Part shown: piece after piece, positions 10,370-20,348 of the stretch
Numbering within the stretch: the first letter of the stretch is position 1
Layout: each line of letters begins with the position of its first letter
From: Procambarus clarkii
Taxonomy: Eukaryota > Arthropoda > Malacostraca > Decapoda > Cambaridae
DNA length: 64,000 nucleotides
Direction: 5' to 3'
NCBI RefSeq assembly: GCF_040958095.1
Contig: NC_091208.1
Span: 6,446,693 to 6,510,692, forward strand
The notes under the pieces: model-generated
The model's input: the letters and a program-made list of their open reading frames with translations, nothing else
What the model was told of the DNA's origin: nothing
Databases searched by the model: none
Position numbers and translations under genes: made by a program

Positions 10370-11051
10370 ATTGTTTAATGTGCACCCCATACCCATCCTG
10401 TGAGCGGTAGCGCAAAAAAGCATTACAGAGGGCACAAAAGGTGTTTATCAGACCCCATCTTAGATTATTACATAAACAATTTCATCTATCCTTCACACCT
10501 TATAGTTACAATGTCAGCTAGTTACAGAGAATGTTCTATTTCAAGAGCTATATATTTACAGTAAGTCATTATACATTAATGGTAGGTCTTATCGCTAATA
10601 CATAATAGTTTGACCAATGGAGATATTACAGAGTCATAGGGGAGCTGCTGTTTATTATTAGTCTTCACAATACATATTGTGAAGATACATCTTGTCTTGT
10701 TTCTTCATCTCATATGTTCATCTACTGGAAGCGAAATATGGATACAGTACATGGATTTCAGGTAATTTATACATGGTAATAAGATAGGTTACCATATCAT
10801 ACAGCGTGAGTTTAGATTTATCTCTAAATGGCTCAATTTTACTACAATCCAAGATATAGTGTTCGAGTGTGTCCCTGTCTTTGTCCACACACTTTACACT
10901 TTACTTCATCTAGATCCCTATACAAGCCGAACAGCCAGAGATACTTGTAGCCAAGTCTCATACGAGCTGTGACAACGTCTGTTAGTCTACAGTCATAAAT
11001 CCTCTTCCAATTGAGGGGTTGACATTTTTCTAAAAATAGAGTTAAAGGCGA
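10370..11051 (-). pseudogene. I-like LINE ORF2 C-terminus and 3' UTR, minus strand
   Basis: Reading from the high end, the minus strand encodes LTDVVTARMRLGYKYLW, then CKVC with GHT and, after a one-base frameshift near 10873, LEHYILDC. Together these make a Cys-X2-Cys-X9-His-X4-Cys motif like that at 4980-5060. The restored frame runs on to a TGA at 10718-10720. The 3' UTR then extends to about 10370 and ends in GCTACCGCTCACAGGATGGG and an AT-poor tail. The gene is cut at its high end by the SINE at 11052. A stem-loop with 11-bp arms lies at 10662-10685 within the 3' UTR. Confidence 0.7.
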
Positions 11052-11160
11052 ACAAATCCACAAGGGCCGTGACGAGAGTTCGAACCTACGTCCGAGAGGA
11101 TCCCAGACGCTGCCTTAATCGACTGAGCTACGACATGGTAAAAGAATTGCAACCGAGAAA
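11052..11160 (-). mobile_element. tRNA-derived SINE
   Basis: On the minus strand an A-box-like TAGCTCAGTCGATTAAGG and a B box GGTTCGAACTC are spaced as in a tRNA gene, followed by GTCACGGCCCTTGTGGATTT. The body matches the SINE at 12588-12705. It interrupts the LINE remnant on its left. It is not a tRNA gene: there is no cloverleaf acceptor pairing, and near-identical copies occur elsewhere. Confidence 0.75.
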
Positions 11161-12565
11161 TCATCCTGATTTACCAACGGATCCTGCAGTCTCCCTGAGA
11201 CACGGATCGAGATAGGCTGTTCGGGAATTGCGTAAAACCCTTGTTTGTGCCTCGGAGAGACTGCAGGGGGGGAGGGGAGGGAAGTTGCCACCTACCAGTT
11301 GAAGGCCTGACTCACGTGCATCTTGAAAACATTGCACTCCACATTTTATAAGGAATTTTTAATTAAAAGCTTTTTGACAAGTGCTATCCCAGACTGATCT
11401 TGAAACGAATGAAGGGCGACATACTACTCTGACGTGTTTATAGGAGATCAACAATTTTCTACTTGAGGTAAATCAGCATCCCAAGGGAATTTCCCTGTTA
11501 AAAATTGTTTAACATGCCACTTAGATAATGGGCGGCGAGGTCAACTTCTGACCCCTACATATCTTAAGGAGGGGAGGAAGAAGCTAGGAAGGGTGAGTGA
11601 GAGAGGGGGAGAGCTAATTTTTCTTGTGGTTTCTTGCCCATGACTGGTCAATGGGATGTTTCCATTAAGATGTTTGCAACCAAAATAAACTCGTCAATAC
11701 TTCAAAGACTCTGCAGATGGCCAAAGGTGGCCTGGGGTCTGTCTTCTCCCGAAGGGTAGGTTTCCTTGAGTGTTTAAAGTACGAATGGAGTGGAGGGAGC
11801 AAAAGTCAGCACAATTGGTGTAGAGAGCGCAATAATCAGCATAAGGGAAAGTGGAGAGTGTCTGATAATTCCCCCTTATACCGTACATTGCTTCATCCAC
11901 TCCTGTGTAAAGCATGTCCTTTGTTAAACATCGCAGGCAAGGAAGCCGAAAAAACACACACAATCCGTGTATCAACAATCGAGGCTATACTTGCTGGAGT
12001 GCAGATATGCTCATCTTTGCTGGGGGGTCTTTATCACTGGAGAGATGCCGTTGGTTTCCATGGTACTTACGCGGCCAATGTTCAAAAGTTTTCACACTTG
12101 GACCAACTTAGTCGGCAACACGCTTGCACGCGCTCTCTCAGGAGACATTTGCGAGCTCCTTGTCCGATTCTGAACATGTATAGTGGGGCGTCTTTTTTCA
12201 TTACAACGGTGTTATCTCTCACTCTCGTTCGTTCTCTCTTTCTTTCTCTTTCTTGATCTTTCTTTTGCTTTTTTACCTTTCTCTCCTTTCTCTCTCCTTC
12301 TCACATACTTTATACTTCTGCTCAATAAATTAAGAATATTGATGATAAAATACTACAAGCAAAGTAGTTACATTCAACATCAGTTCATTTTGCATATTAA
12401 ACTATTAAATTTATATTTTTAATCAGCGAATTCTCTATTTAATGTTAGGCAGCACTTGCAATGGATCAGGGTGATGTTGGAGCCGACTGTATGAGAGAGC
12501 CTTAATGTGCTTGGTTGACTTGATCTCACGAGTACCGACGTAGTCGCGAGAAAACATTCCAAGTG
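11161..12565. other. No recognised gene
   Basis: The only long open frame (11717-12256, plus) has no motif I recognise and runs into a CT-rich low-complexity block at about 12205-12305. I treat the region as non-coding. Confidence 0.4.
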
Positions 12566-12727
12566 ATAGTCAATCGTCTGGTTGCCTATGAATCCACAAG
12601 GGCCGTGACGAGAGTTCGAACCTACGTCCGAAAGGATCCCAGACGCTGCCTTAATCGACTGAGCTACGACATGGTAAAAGAACAGCAACCGAGAAATCAT
12701 CCATCATAGTCAATCTTCTGGTTGCCT
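12566..12727 (-). mobile_element. tRNA-derived SINE with 22-bp target-site duplication
   Basis: The SINE body occupies 12588-12705 on the minus strand, with A box TAGCTCAGTCGATTAAGG and B box GGTTCGAACTC. It is bracketed by a direct repeat at 12566-12587 and 12706-12727 that differs at one base (core CTGGTTGCCT). That marks a LINE-machinery insertion and defines both ends. It is the best preserved copy of this SINE family in the window. Confidence 0.85.
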
Positions 12728-12919
12728 TTGAAGTTAGGAAAGGTTAGAAACCTTGCTAACATTTGTATAACAGCAAAGCCGCCGATGTCTCCTCGGTATA
12801 GAAGGCTGTGTTGAACTGCCAGCAAGAGTGACGTGTCATATTAGAGAGTGGTGCACACTGAAGATGTAAATAAACATGTTGTGCATGTACCATTTGCCAA
12901 CCACTGCTGTCGAGCAAAT

Positions 12920-13057
12920 ATGATAAAGGTGTTGACCAAACCACACAGTAGAAAGTGAAGGGACGACGACGTTTCGGTCCATCCTGGACCATTCTCAAGT
13001 CGATTGTGAATATTTCAGTCACGTTATTGTGACTCCTCGTCTGCACATGATAAAGGT
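12920..13057 (-). mobile_element. 116-bp short interspersed element with 11-bp TSD
   Basis: 12931-13046 is bracketed by ATGATAAAGGT at 12920-12930 and 13047-13057. The body contains GACGACGACGTTTCGGTCC and GACCATTCTCAAGTCGATTG, motifs I associate with a very common decapod dispersed repeat. It has no coding capacity. Confidence 0.65.
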
Positions 13058-13334
13058 CTTAGTGCTGCTAGTATATCTGTATTGTATTTGTGATACAGTT
13101 TTTCCACGATATGTGATGCATTATGAAGAGACATATCACCATGTTCACCAAGAAGTAGACTATGGAAAAGGGTGTGAGAATCCCATATAAGACGATGATA
13201 AAGGGTTCAGAATTGCATGTAAACAGAGTTCAGAATTACACGGCTCCAGCTTTTTCAAACTCTCGAACAAATAAGCAGAAGTTGACGATATGGAATTAGT
13301 GAAAAAGTGTTTTCTAATGTCATATGTGATAGGG

Positions 13335-13612
13335 ATGCAATTTGTCTGGTTATGGTTATGTTGTGGCTGAGGGTGTGGAGGCTGGTGTTGATGTTGTTCA
13401 GGGCCTTGTTGAGGTTGGTGATGCAGTGCCTGGTTATGGTTATGTTATGGCTGAGGGTGTGGAGGCTGGTGTTGATGTTGTTCAGGGCCTTGTTGAGGTT
13501 GGTGATGCAGTGTCTGGTTATGGTTATGTTGTGGCTGAGGGTGTGGAGGCTGGTGTTGATGTTGTTCAGGGCCTTGTTGAGGTTGGTGATGCAGTCACCA
13601 ATCTCAACAAGG
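13335..13612 (+). repeat. 84-bp minisatellite array, cassette A (about 3.3 units)
   Basis: Units begin TGCCTGGTTATGGTTATG and end GGTTGGTGATGCAG, 84 bases each. The array starts abruptly at the left edge of the macrosatellite with no leader. It ends in an inverted junction: 13572-13588 and 13596-13612 form a 17-bp stem with one mismatch and a 7-base loop. Confidence 0.9.
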
Positions 13613-13658
13613 TTATGGCCTGGTTATGGTTATAAGAATACACACTATATTAAACAAC

Positions 13659-13859
13659 ATGAAAGTGGTAGATCCGGACAACTTCTTTCTACGTGATATC
13701 CAAACTCCTGTAAATGTAATTGATATCAACACGAGTGTAGTAGAATTTGCAAGAGAAATTGACAACATGCCAATGCACTCAGCCCCGGGAGATGACTCAT
13801 GGAATTCAATATTTACAAAGAAATATTTTCCTAAACCAAAAAAAAAAAACAGAGTTTAG
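13659..13859 (+). CDS. Cassette ORF, copy A (decayed 3' half)
   Basis: ATG 13659 opens a frame MKVVDPDNFFLRDIQTPVN ... AREIDNMPMHSAP that matches the ORF in cassette B (16395). Against B it has one extra codon near residue 8 and two extra near residue 51; both are multiples of three. It then runs into an A-tract (13838-13849) where the homologous frame is lost, ending at TAG 13857. No known domain was recognised. Confidence 0.4.
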   Translation: MKVVDPDNFFLRDIQTPVNVIDINTSVVEFAREIDNMPMHSAPGDDSWNSIFTKKYFPKPKKKNRV

Positions 13860-13995
13860 GACCTTCATGATATTGCAAAATATCCTAATACTTGGGTCAT
13901 AGAGTTTAGATGCATGATGATGTTGCAACGTCTTCCTACTTGTTACACTGCAACATTGTTCAGAGTTTGGACATTTCTTTCTCATTCACTTGTTA

Positions 13996-14100
13996 TGTAG
14001 TATTTAAATTCCGGTTAAAGGGAAGATGCGACGCCGTTGTCATGGAGACATCATCCCTCCTCCTCCTGACTGATGTTCACGCATTTAAGCCATAAGCTGC
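13996..14100 (+). promoter_or_regulatory. Conserved TATTTAAAT/CCGGTTAA block, cassette A
   Basis: TATTTAAATTCCGGTTAAAG is followed about 25 bases later by TTGTCATGGAGACATCA and a tiny ORF (METSSLLLLTDVHAFKP). The same block, with TATTTAAATA, recurs in B (about 16735) and F (about 53270). A TATA-like hexamer plus a conserved downstream ATG makes a promoter possible but unproven. Confidence 0.25.
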
Positions 14101-14924
14101 ATATATGTCCTGTTTTATGCCCTCCAAAGGAAGCAAACAGCCGGGTTTGTCATTTAAGAAACTGGGCTTATAGGAAAGACTTCATCGTCTAAATGTCACC
14201 TGTATCTGTGTGAGGAGCGAGGTGGTTGAGAGATGGTGTTGGGTCGCAGAGGGAGAGTGAGAGAGCCTCGACCCGCTGCCTTGGAAGCTCTAGGAACTAA
14301 ATGGTAGATTTTACAGCACGTGTTTTGAGATCGTGGGGGGTGGAGGGTCCTCAAAGTAGATTTGAAAGTGATTGATGGACAACGAGTGTTTTCAGGTCAA
14401 CTAATTCATTAGTGAATTCGATAATATTAATGTAAGAAATAAATGAGTAATTACACAAAAAACTCACGTCTTCCCTAAATTAATGCATCCTCTTCATCTT
14501 CAAAGCAATTGATTCTCGCAATGTTGCAAGAAGTATAGATTACATCGAGGCATGAAGAGAGGGAAGATGGATATCCTGTCGAGGGGAAACTAGGTAATCT
14601 TGCTCTGCAGTTGTATTGATCAGCTGAAGAAGAATTTGGGTTAGTGTAAACGTCTTAGACTTGTCAACCATAGAGTGTACCTAACTGAGTGCTTGATGTA
14701 AAGTGCTTCAGCTATGTCTGATGTCCTTGTATATCTATATTTGTCGATCGTGTCAGTGTTGCTGGTCAGCATACCTCTGGTGATGGTCTGGTTGTGTGCA
14801 GAAATATTGTGATATTGCTATTCAATTGAAGAAATTATCAGAAAGCAGGTGTTTAACAGTGACTTACAATGATCACTGCACAGAGCAGTGAGTCCATTCG
14901 CATGTCAGAGTCCTCACATTCATG
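14101..14924. other. Cassette A spacer, non-coding
   Basis: Unique cassette sequence shared with E (35220-36170) and F (53340-54205), including GTGAGGAGCGAGGTGGTTGA, TTACATCGAGGCATGAAGAG and GTGATGGTCTGGTTGTGTGC. No open frame is conserved across the copies. Confidence 0.6.
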
Positions 14925-15013
14925 AGGGGTCCTGCTTAGTGCATGACGTCACTGAGGTCCTGCTTAGTGCATGACGTCACTGAGGTCCTGCTTAGTGCAT
15001 GACGTCACTGGGG
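14925..15013 (+). repeat. 28-bp CRE minisatellite, cassette A (3 units)
   Basis: Three units each contain a perfect TGACGTCA in the core GTGCATGACGTCACTG. This is the shortest of the five CRE arrays. Confidence 0.9.
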
Positions 15014-15019
15014 TTCTGC

Positions 15020-15190
15020 ACCAAGAAACACCAGCGTGACTAAAACACCAACAACAAGAAACACCAGCGTGACTAAAACACCAACAACAAGAAACACCAG
15101 CGTGACCAAAACACTATCAACAAGAAACACCAGCGTGACCAAAACACCAACAACAAGAAACACCAGCGTGACCAAAACACAAGAAAAACC
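15020..15190 (+). repeat. 33-bp minisatellite type 1, cassette A (about 5 units)
   Basis: Units contain AACAACAAGAAACACCAGCG and GTGACCAAAACACC, 33 bases per period, immediately downstream of the CRE array. The open minus-strand frame (VLVTLVFLVVG repeated) is a by-product of a period divisible by three. Confidence 0.9.
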
Positions 15191-15846
15191 TGTTGAAAAG
15201 TGAGTTTCTGTGACAACCACTGACCTCAGAACACGGTACACAGCAGCTAAATGTCCCCAACTCTCTAACAACTGCGATGATTGCTGTAACAGTCAGTCTA
15301 AGTGAACGCTAATCACTGCATAGTTTATTGTGTATAATGTACATTCAAAAATTTGATTAACTTTTGGGCCCGATGTAACTTAACAAATTTTCTTGTTATA
15401 TAAACTAAATAATTTCAGGAAAACTTTAAGCAGTAAGTATTTGTGCTTAAGTTTTGTTAAATTTCAACACTTTTAAAGTAAATAGCTATTTTTTTACCTT
15501 TATACTAGAAATAATTTTTTTATATCGAAACATTTCTAAATACAAAATAATTGTAGTTAGTAACTAATAAACAATAATATTTTGCTCATCTTCTCACACC
15601 CACATCACCGAATTGTCGTGTTTTTTTATACCACTTTAATGATTAACTTTTAAATTCAAATTTTTTTGTTTCATTTTACCAGAAATTGTATGTTGATATT
15701 TTGAATGCCTTATTAATATCCCCCTTTGTGTACCGTATTCTTAGGCCATTATCAAAGTTGTCAGTTAGTAAAGATAACTTAGCTGCTGGGCACCAATCCT
15801 TCCTTCCCCCCCCCCCAGTCCAATCCCTAATCCTTATGCTGTAATT
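15191..15846 (+). other. Cassette A tail and cassette B AT-rich leader
   Basis: 15191-15340 carries the tail motif (TTTCTGTGACAACCACTG, ACGGTACACAGCAGCTAA). The AT-rich leader of cassette B follows and ends in a C-tract at about 15807-15818. It contains TTTTTTTATACCACTTTAATG and TACCGTATTCTTAGGCCA, which mark every leader. There is no gene. Confidence 0.7.
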
Positions 15847-16366
15847 GGATGCAGTGCCTGGTTATGTTGTGGCTGAGGGTGTGGAGGCTGGTGTTGATGT
15901 TGTTCAGGGCCTTGTTGAGGTTGGTGATACAGTGCCTGGTTATGGTTATGTTGTGGCTGAGAGTGTGGAGGCTGGTGTTGATGTTGTTCAGGGCCTTGTT
16001 GAGGTTGGTGATGCAGTGTCTGGTTATGGTTATGTTGTGGCTGAGAGTGTGGAGGCTGGTGTTGATGTTGTTCAGGGCCTTGTTGAGGCTGGTGATGCAT
16101 TGTCTGGTTATGGTTATGTTGTGGCTGAGGGTGTGGAGGCTGGTGTTGATGTTGTTCAGGGCCTTGTTGAGGTTGGTGATGCAGTGCCTGGTTATGGATA
16201 TGTTGTGGCTGAGGGTGTGGAGGCTGGTGTTGATGTTGTTCAGGGCCTTGTTGAGGTTGGTGATGCAGTGTCTGGTTATGGTTATGTTGTGGCTGAGGGT
16301 GTGGAGGCTGGTGTTGATGTTGTTCAGGGCCTTGTTGAGGTTGGTGATGCAGTGCCAGGTTATAGT
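15847..16366 (+). repeat. 84-bp minisatellite array, cassette B (about 6 units)
   Basis: Six units, the first lacking a 6-base GGTTAT. Variation is mostly single transitions (GTGCCTGG or GTGTCTGG, GAGGGTG or GAGAGTG). One of its open forward frames runs without a stop into the cassette ORF at 16395. Confidence 0.92.
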
Positions 16367-16394
16367 TATAACAATAAGGACTACAATAAACATC

Positions 16395-16742
16395 ATGAAA
16401 GTGGAAGATCCGGACAAATTTCTGCGTGATATCCAAATTCCTGTAAATGTAATTTATATCAACACGAGCGAGGCAGATTTTGCAAGAGAAATTGACAACA
16501 TACCCATGCACTCAGCCCCAGATTCATGGAATTCAATATTTATTAAGAAATATTTTTCTAAACTATATTCTAAACTGATAAAGGAGTTTCGAACCATTGA
16601 TGATGTTGCAACATATCCTAATACTTGGGTAAGAAAGTTAAGAAACATGATGATGTTGCAACACGTCTTCCTACTTGTTACATTGCAACATTGTTCAGAT
16701 TTTGGACATTTCTTTCTCATTCACTTGTTATGTAGTATTTAA
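16395..16742 (+). CDS. Cassette ORF, copy B: 115-residue protein of unknown function
   Basis: This is the fullest copy of a short ORF repeated in the macrosatellite. ATG 16395 starts MKVEDPDKFLRDIQIPVN. Further on are EADFAREIDNIPMHSAPDSW, IKKYFSKLYSKLIKEFRTID and DDVATYPNTWVRKLRNMMM, and the frame ends at TAA 16740. The N-terminal 85 residues look like ordinary soluble protein sequence: acidic first half, Lys/Tyr-rich helix-like second half. The last 30 residues are hydrophobic and may be read-through. Copies in A, E (truncated) and F share the first 60 residues, and most length differences between them are multiples of three, which hints at past coding constraint. F carries a one-base shift. 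I recognise no domain. It could be an exon captured when the satellite formed, or the remnant of a mobile element's protein. Confidence 0.45.
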   Translation: MKVEDPDKFLRDIQIPVNVIYINTSEADFAREIDNIPMHSAPDSWNSIFIKKYFSKLYSKLIKEFRTIDDVATYPNTWVRKLRNMMMLQHVFLLVTLQHCSDFGHFFLIHLLCSI

Positions 16743-16810
16743 ATACAGGTTAAAGGGGAGATGCGACGCCGTTGTCATGGAGACATCACCCCTCCTCCTC
16801 CTGACTGATG
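16730..16810 (+). promoter_or_regulatory. Conserved TATTTAAATA block, cassette B
   Basis: TATTTAAATACAGGTTAAAG followed by CGCCGTTGTCATGGAGACAT, as in A and F. The TATTTAAATA palindrome overlaps the end of the cassette ORF. Promoter function is inferred only from conservation and the TATA-like sequence. Confidence 0.25.
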
Positions 16811-16954
16811 TTTACACATTTACGCCATTCACCGCCGTTCATTCACCAACTTCAAGGAACAACCAGAAAACAGGTGTTTAATTAACAGTGCTTTACAATG
16901 ATCACTGCACAGAGTAGCTAATCCATTCTCATGTCAGAGTCCTCACATTCATGA

Positions 16955-17550
16955 GGACCTGCTTAGTGCATGACGTCACTGGGCTCTTGCTTAGTGCATG
17001 ACGTCACTGGGGTTCTTCTTAATGCACGACGTCACTGTGGTTCTTCTTAGTGCATGACGTCATTGGGGTCCTGCTTAGTGCATGACGTCACTGGGATTCC
17101 GCTTTGTGCATGACGTCACTGGGGTCTTGCTTAGTGCATGACGTCACTGGGGTTCTTCTTAATGCACGACGTCACTGTGGTTCTACTTAGTGCATGACGT
17201 CACTGGGGTCCTGCTTAGTGCATGACGTCACTGGGGTCTTGCTTAGTGCATGACGTCACTGGGGTCCTGCTTAGTGCATGACGTCATTGGGGTCCTGCTT
17301 AGTGCATGACGTCACTGGGGTCCTGCTTAGTGCTTGACGTCACTGGGATTACTGCTTAGTGCATGACGTAACTGAGGTCCTGCATAGTGTATGACGTCAC
17401 TGGGGGTCCTGTTTAGTGCATGACGTCATCGGCATCCTGCTTAGTGCATGACGTCACTCGTGGTCCTGCTTTGTGCATGACGTCACTGGGGTTCTTCTTA
17501 GTGCATGACGTCACTGGGGTTCTTCTTAGTGCATGACGTCACTGGGATTA
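16955..17550 (+). repeat. 28-bp CRE minisatellite, cassette B (about 21 units)
   Basis: By eye I count 18 perfect TGACGTCA palindromes in about 21 units. The exceptions are single-base variants such as CGACGTCA and TGACGTAA. The 28-bp period is occasionally stretched by one or two bases. The core GTGCATGACGTCACTG varies less than the linker between sites (CTGCTT, TTCTTC, CTGCAT). Confidence 0.92.
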
Positions 17551-17764
17551 AGTACACTGTGCCCACCTGAACAAAACACTAACAACAAGAAATACCTGTG
17601 GAAGGTGATTTTCTGTGACAACTACTGGCCTCAGAACACGGTATACAGTAGCTAAGTGTCACCCACTCCAGTATGTGGGACGACAAACCTTAGTACTCAC
17701 TACATAGTTTAAAGTGTAAAATGTACACTCAAAATTTTTAAACTAAAATAAGTTAATGTGATTA
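17551..17764 (+). other. Cassette B tail
   Basis: GGGATTAAGTACACTGTG leads directly into the tail. Both 33-bp motifs are present as single copies here, so this cassette shows the unamplified state of both 33-bp arrays. Confidence 0.7.
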
Positions 17765-19830
17765 CCGAATAAAAAGCCCTAGAGCAGGCAAGCAGGGGGC
17801 TGAAGACAGGGGCGAGGATGCAGAAATCTAGAGCGAGGAACTGGAGACGAGGTGAAGAGGGGAGATGAAAGACCGTTGGCCCAACTACCGTGGGTAGGAA
17901 TTGCAGCTGAAGCTGCGGTTTGGTGGTAGAGTGGAGTTCTCATGGGTGCTCGCTGATGTGTCTTGTAGGAGGCAGGGCTTCTCGTCGTGGTGTTCTTTCC
18001 AGCTTTGCGTTGGTGTTCTACTGATTCCTTGATTTACTCGGGCACAGATCGTCGGTGTTTTTCTTCTTCCCTGGCCTCCTGGCCGGTTTGTTGGTCTTGC
18101 TTCGTGTTGATACGGTGAGGCTATCGTTGGAGGTAGCTTCCAGCCGGAAATCTTCTGTTGTGTAGGGTTGCTTCAGTGGAGGAGAGGGTGTTCCCACCGA
18201 GACGTCCTCATCTGATGAGTCAGCTGAGTCAGAAGTAGATGCAGTGAATTTTGGAGGTCGAGTTCTTTCCTGTTGAGGCTTAATGGGAGTTGCAGCTGAT
18301 TTAGGACGTGTAGAGGGTTCGCACACGAGAGGTGGAACTGTAGCAGTAGTCGATAAAGGAGGCGTCGGCGTCTGGGTGGCTTGTGATGAAGTTGCTGGAG
18401 GAGCAGGCTTTGCTGATGATAGTAGATCCGTGAGCACGGCGGCGTTCACGGTGATGTCAGGGACCACGACTGTATCTTGAGAACTTGAAGTGGTGTTGGT
18501 GAAGACTTCCTCTGGAAATATGAAAGCTGGAAGACCATTTGCTTTGTATAGAATACTTAATATTCTAACGTATTCCTGGGGGTTATTGCAAGCTATCATG
18601 CTGGCCGCCGATGTTAATGCTTGAAAAGTGCTGTTCAGTGGTTGGTCGGTGTGGGCCGGGGGTGATGGCTGGCTCGACGAATGACAGGTTGGCGTTTGGG
18701 AGCAGGCTCCCCATTGGCTGGTAGTAGGAGTGGGACGTCCTCCCGGAAGCTCCGGGAAAATGGTGGCTTGGGCGTTGAAACCTGAAGTAGAGGTGGTCGC
18801 TGATTGGCTTGTTGCTTCAGAGGTACTGGCTCCGGTTGAAGATGTGGATTTCTCCATGTTTTTAATGACGTCTTGTCTATGAGGACAACGTATGGAGATT
18901 GCTGGATGGTCGCCTTTGCACAGCAGACAGCATAGTGTTTCAGACTTGCAGATGGAGTAATGGTGGTCAGCTGAGCAGACGCTACACTTCTGAATACGCT
19001 GGGTACATTTGCTGGTGGAGTGGGTGTACTCGTAGCACCGGAGGCACTGGTTGACGATGTGAAAACGTTCCATCTTCACACTGAATGACGGAATGTGAAT
19101 ACCAAAGCTGTAAACACCATTTCTGGAAGCCATAGTAGCCGCAGCTACGGTCTCGAAGGTCAGCTTCAGGGAGCGATTTCTGTTGGAAAAGTGAGCTTCG
19201 TGAGGCCCTAGGTCCGGGTTTGATTCCTTGAAGTCGTGCATGAACGCTCTTTCATCAGCTTCATCTTGTTCCACGATCCATTGGCTGAGATCATGAATAA
19301 CGACAGTGTTCAGCCAGGAACTGGCGTGGGAAGTTGAGACGAAGGTGTTGGTTGGAGAAGTTAGCGCTGAAAGACAGAAGTTTGTCGACTTCCTCCTCAC
19401 TATAAAAGAAGAAGAGGATGTCCGTGCCTTCCTGTTCGATGTCGTTGGGTGTCACTCCTGCAATGTCTTTAAAAAGATTCAGGAGAGATGTCTTGGAGAA
19501 TGGTTGCTCGTTGAGGGGCGTACCCCGAATCTTGTAGCGTTTGTGACACATGTTGAGCTTCCTGGTCGCCGATGGGTCTCTCTCAAAGACTGCACGTCAC
19601 TGGAGATGGCCTCCCGTCTCTACCCGGCATAAAATACCAAGTTAGGAGTGGGGTCTGACCATCTAAAGTGACGAAAGTCTTCTGCCAATTATTTATCCAC
19701 GCTGCAGTGCTAGGTGCGAGAGAGAAGAACTGGAGCAACGGGAACATGTCCGGCCATGACGGTTGCAAGTTGCTGAGTGTCTTGTGATCGTGATGCAGCT
19801 GTGATGACCGTGATGCGTGATGTGATCAGT
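17765..19830 (-). mobile_element. ORF1-only non-LTR element, copy 1
   Basis: A roughly 2.1-kb minus-strand element with 5' UTR, one gag-like ORF (18018-19551) and a short 3' UTR, sitting in the AT-rich spacer between cassettes B and C. It shares its 5' UTR (GGTCAGACCCC, AGAGACGGGAGGCC) and 3' UTR (GGCAAGCAGG, GGGCGAGGATGCAGAAATCT) with copy 2 at 26092-28270. No RT ORF lies downstream. A clear target-site duplication was not found, so the ends are approximate. Confidence 0.7.
18018..19551 (-). pseudogene. Non-LTR retrotransposon ORF1 (gag-like RNA-binding protein), frameshifted
   Basis: ORF1 proteins of I/Jockey-type LINEs coat the element RNA and act as a chaperone. The start is ATG 19551 (MCHKRYKIRGTPLNEQPFSK), supported by copy 2. 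The N-terminal 150 residues resemble the RRM-like half of ORF1 (TDILFFFYSEEEVDKLLSFS). A two-base deletion near 19305, seen by comparison with copy 2, breaks the frame. The second frame continues to 18018. It holds three zinc knuckles: CLRCYEYTHSTSKC, CSVCSADHHYSIC and CLLCKGDHPAISIRC. The family signature FNAQATIFPELPGGRP follows, then a Ser/Thr/Pro-rich linker, a helical EYVRILSILYKANGLPAF segment and a basic C-terminus (RRPGKKKN). No endonuclease or RT follows. Confidence 0.8.
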
Positions 19831-19859
19831 GATCACTTTTGCAAAAATAATGTTATTTT

Positions 19860-20348
19860 CCTCCGTATATAAAAAAAAAGTTTTTTTATGTAAATAATGT
19901 TTTTTTAAGTAATAATTAAACAGGTAAAATTTGTGCTAAATTTTAAAATTATTTATAAAAGTAGAAACAAAATTAACTTTTTTATAATTGGTTTATATCA
20001 ATTATAAAATCGTAATAGAAATATAATTCTAAATTACGATGTATTGAATTCAAGAAGAAATAAATAAAAATATCCTTCTCTTCCTCCCACACTCATTCGG
20101 TCGTCTGGTCGGGATTTTCTATACCGCCTTGATGGGTAACTTTAATATTCAAAATTGTTTATGTTCATTCCACAAGAAATTTTGTGTTCATACTTCGAAT
20201 ACCTTATTAATAGCCCCTTTATGTACCGTATTCTTAGGCCACTGTCACAGTCGTCAGTAATTGGGGATAACTTAGCTACTGGGCACTATTCTATTCCCCC
20301 CCCCCCACCCATTCTCCCCCCTCCAATCCCAAATCCTTATTTTGCAAT
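19860..20348 (+). other. Cassette C leader
   Basis: AT-rich leader with TTTTCTATACCGCCTTGATG and TACCGTATTCTTAGGCCA, ending in a C-tract at about 20297-20307. Non-coding. Confidence 0.7.

Noticed and set aside
11052-11160. tRNA gene from matching A and B boxes
   Set aside because: No acceptor stem pairing, and the same body recurs at 7838 and 12588; it is a SINE.
11717-12256. 179-codon plus-strand ORF
   Set aside because: No recognisable domain; its end is a CT-rich low-complexity run; nothing supports coding.
16955-17550. CRISPR-like array of regular 28-bp repeats
   Set aside because: There are no unique spacers; the units are contiguous tandem repeats in a eukaryotic genome.
17780-19850. 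Target-site duplication ATGTGAT around ORF1-only copy 1
   Set aside because: The 7-mer occurs near both ends, but alignment with other cassette leaders does not support it as the junction.
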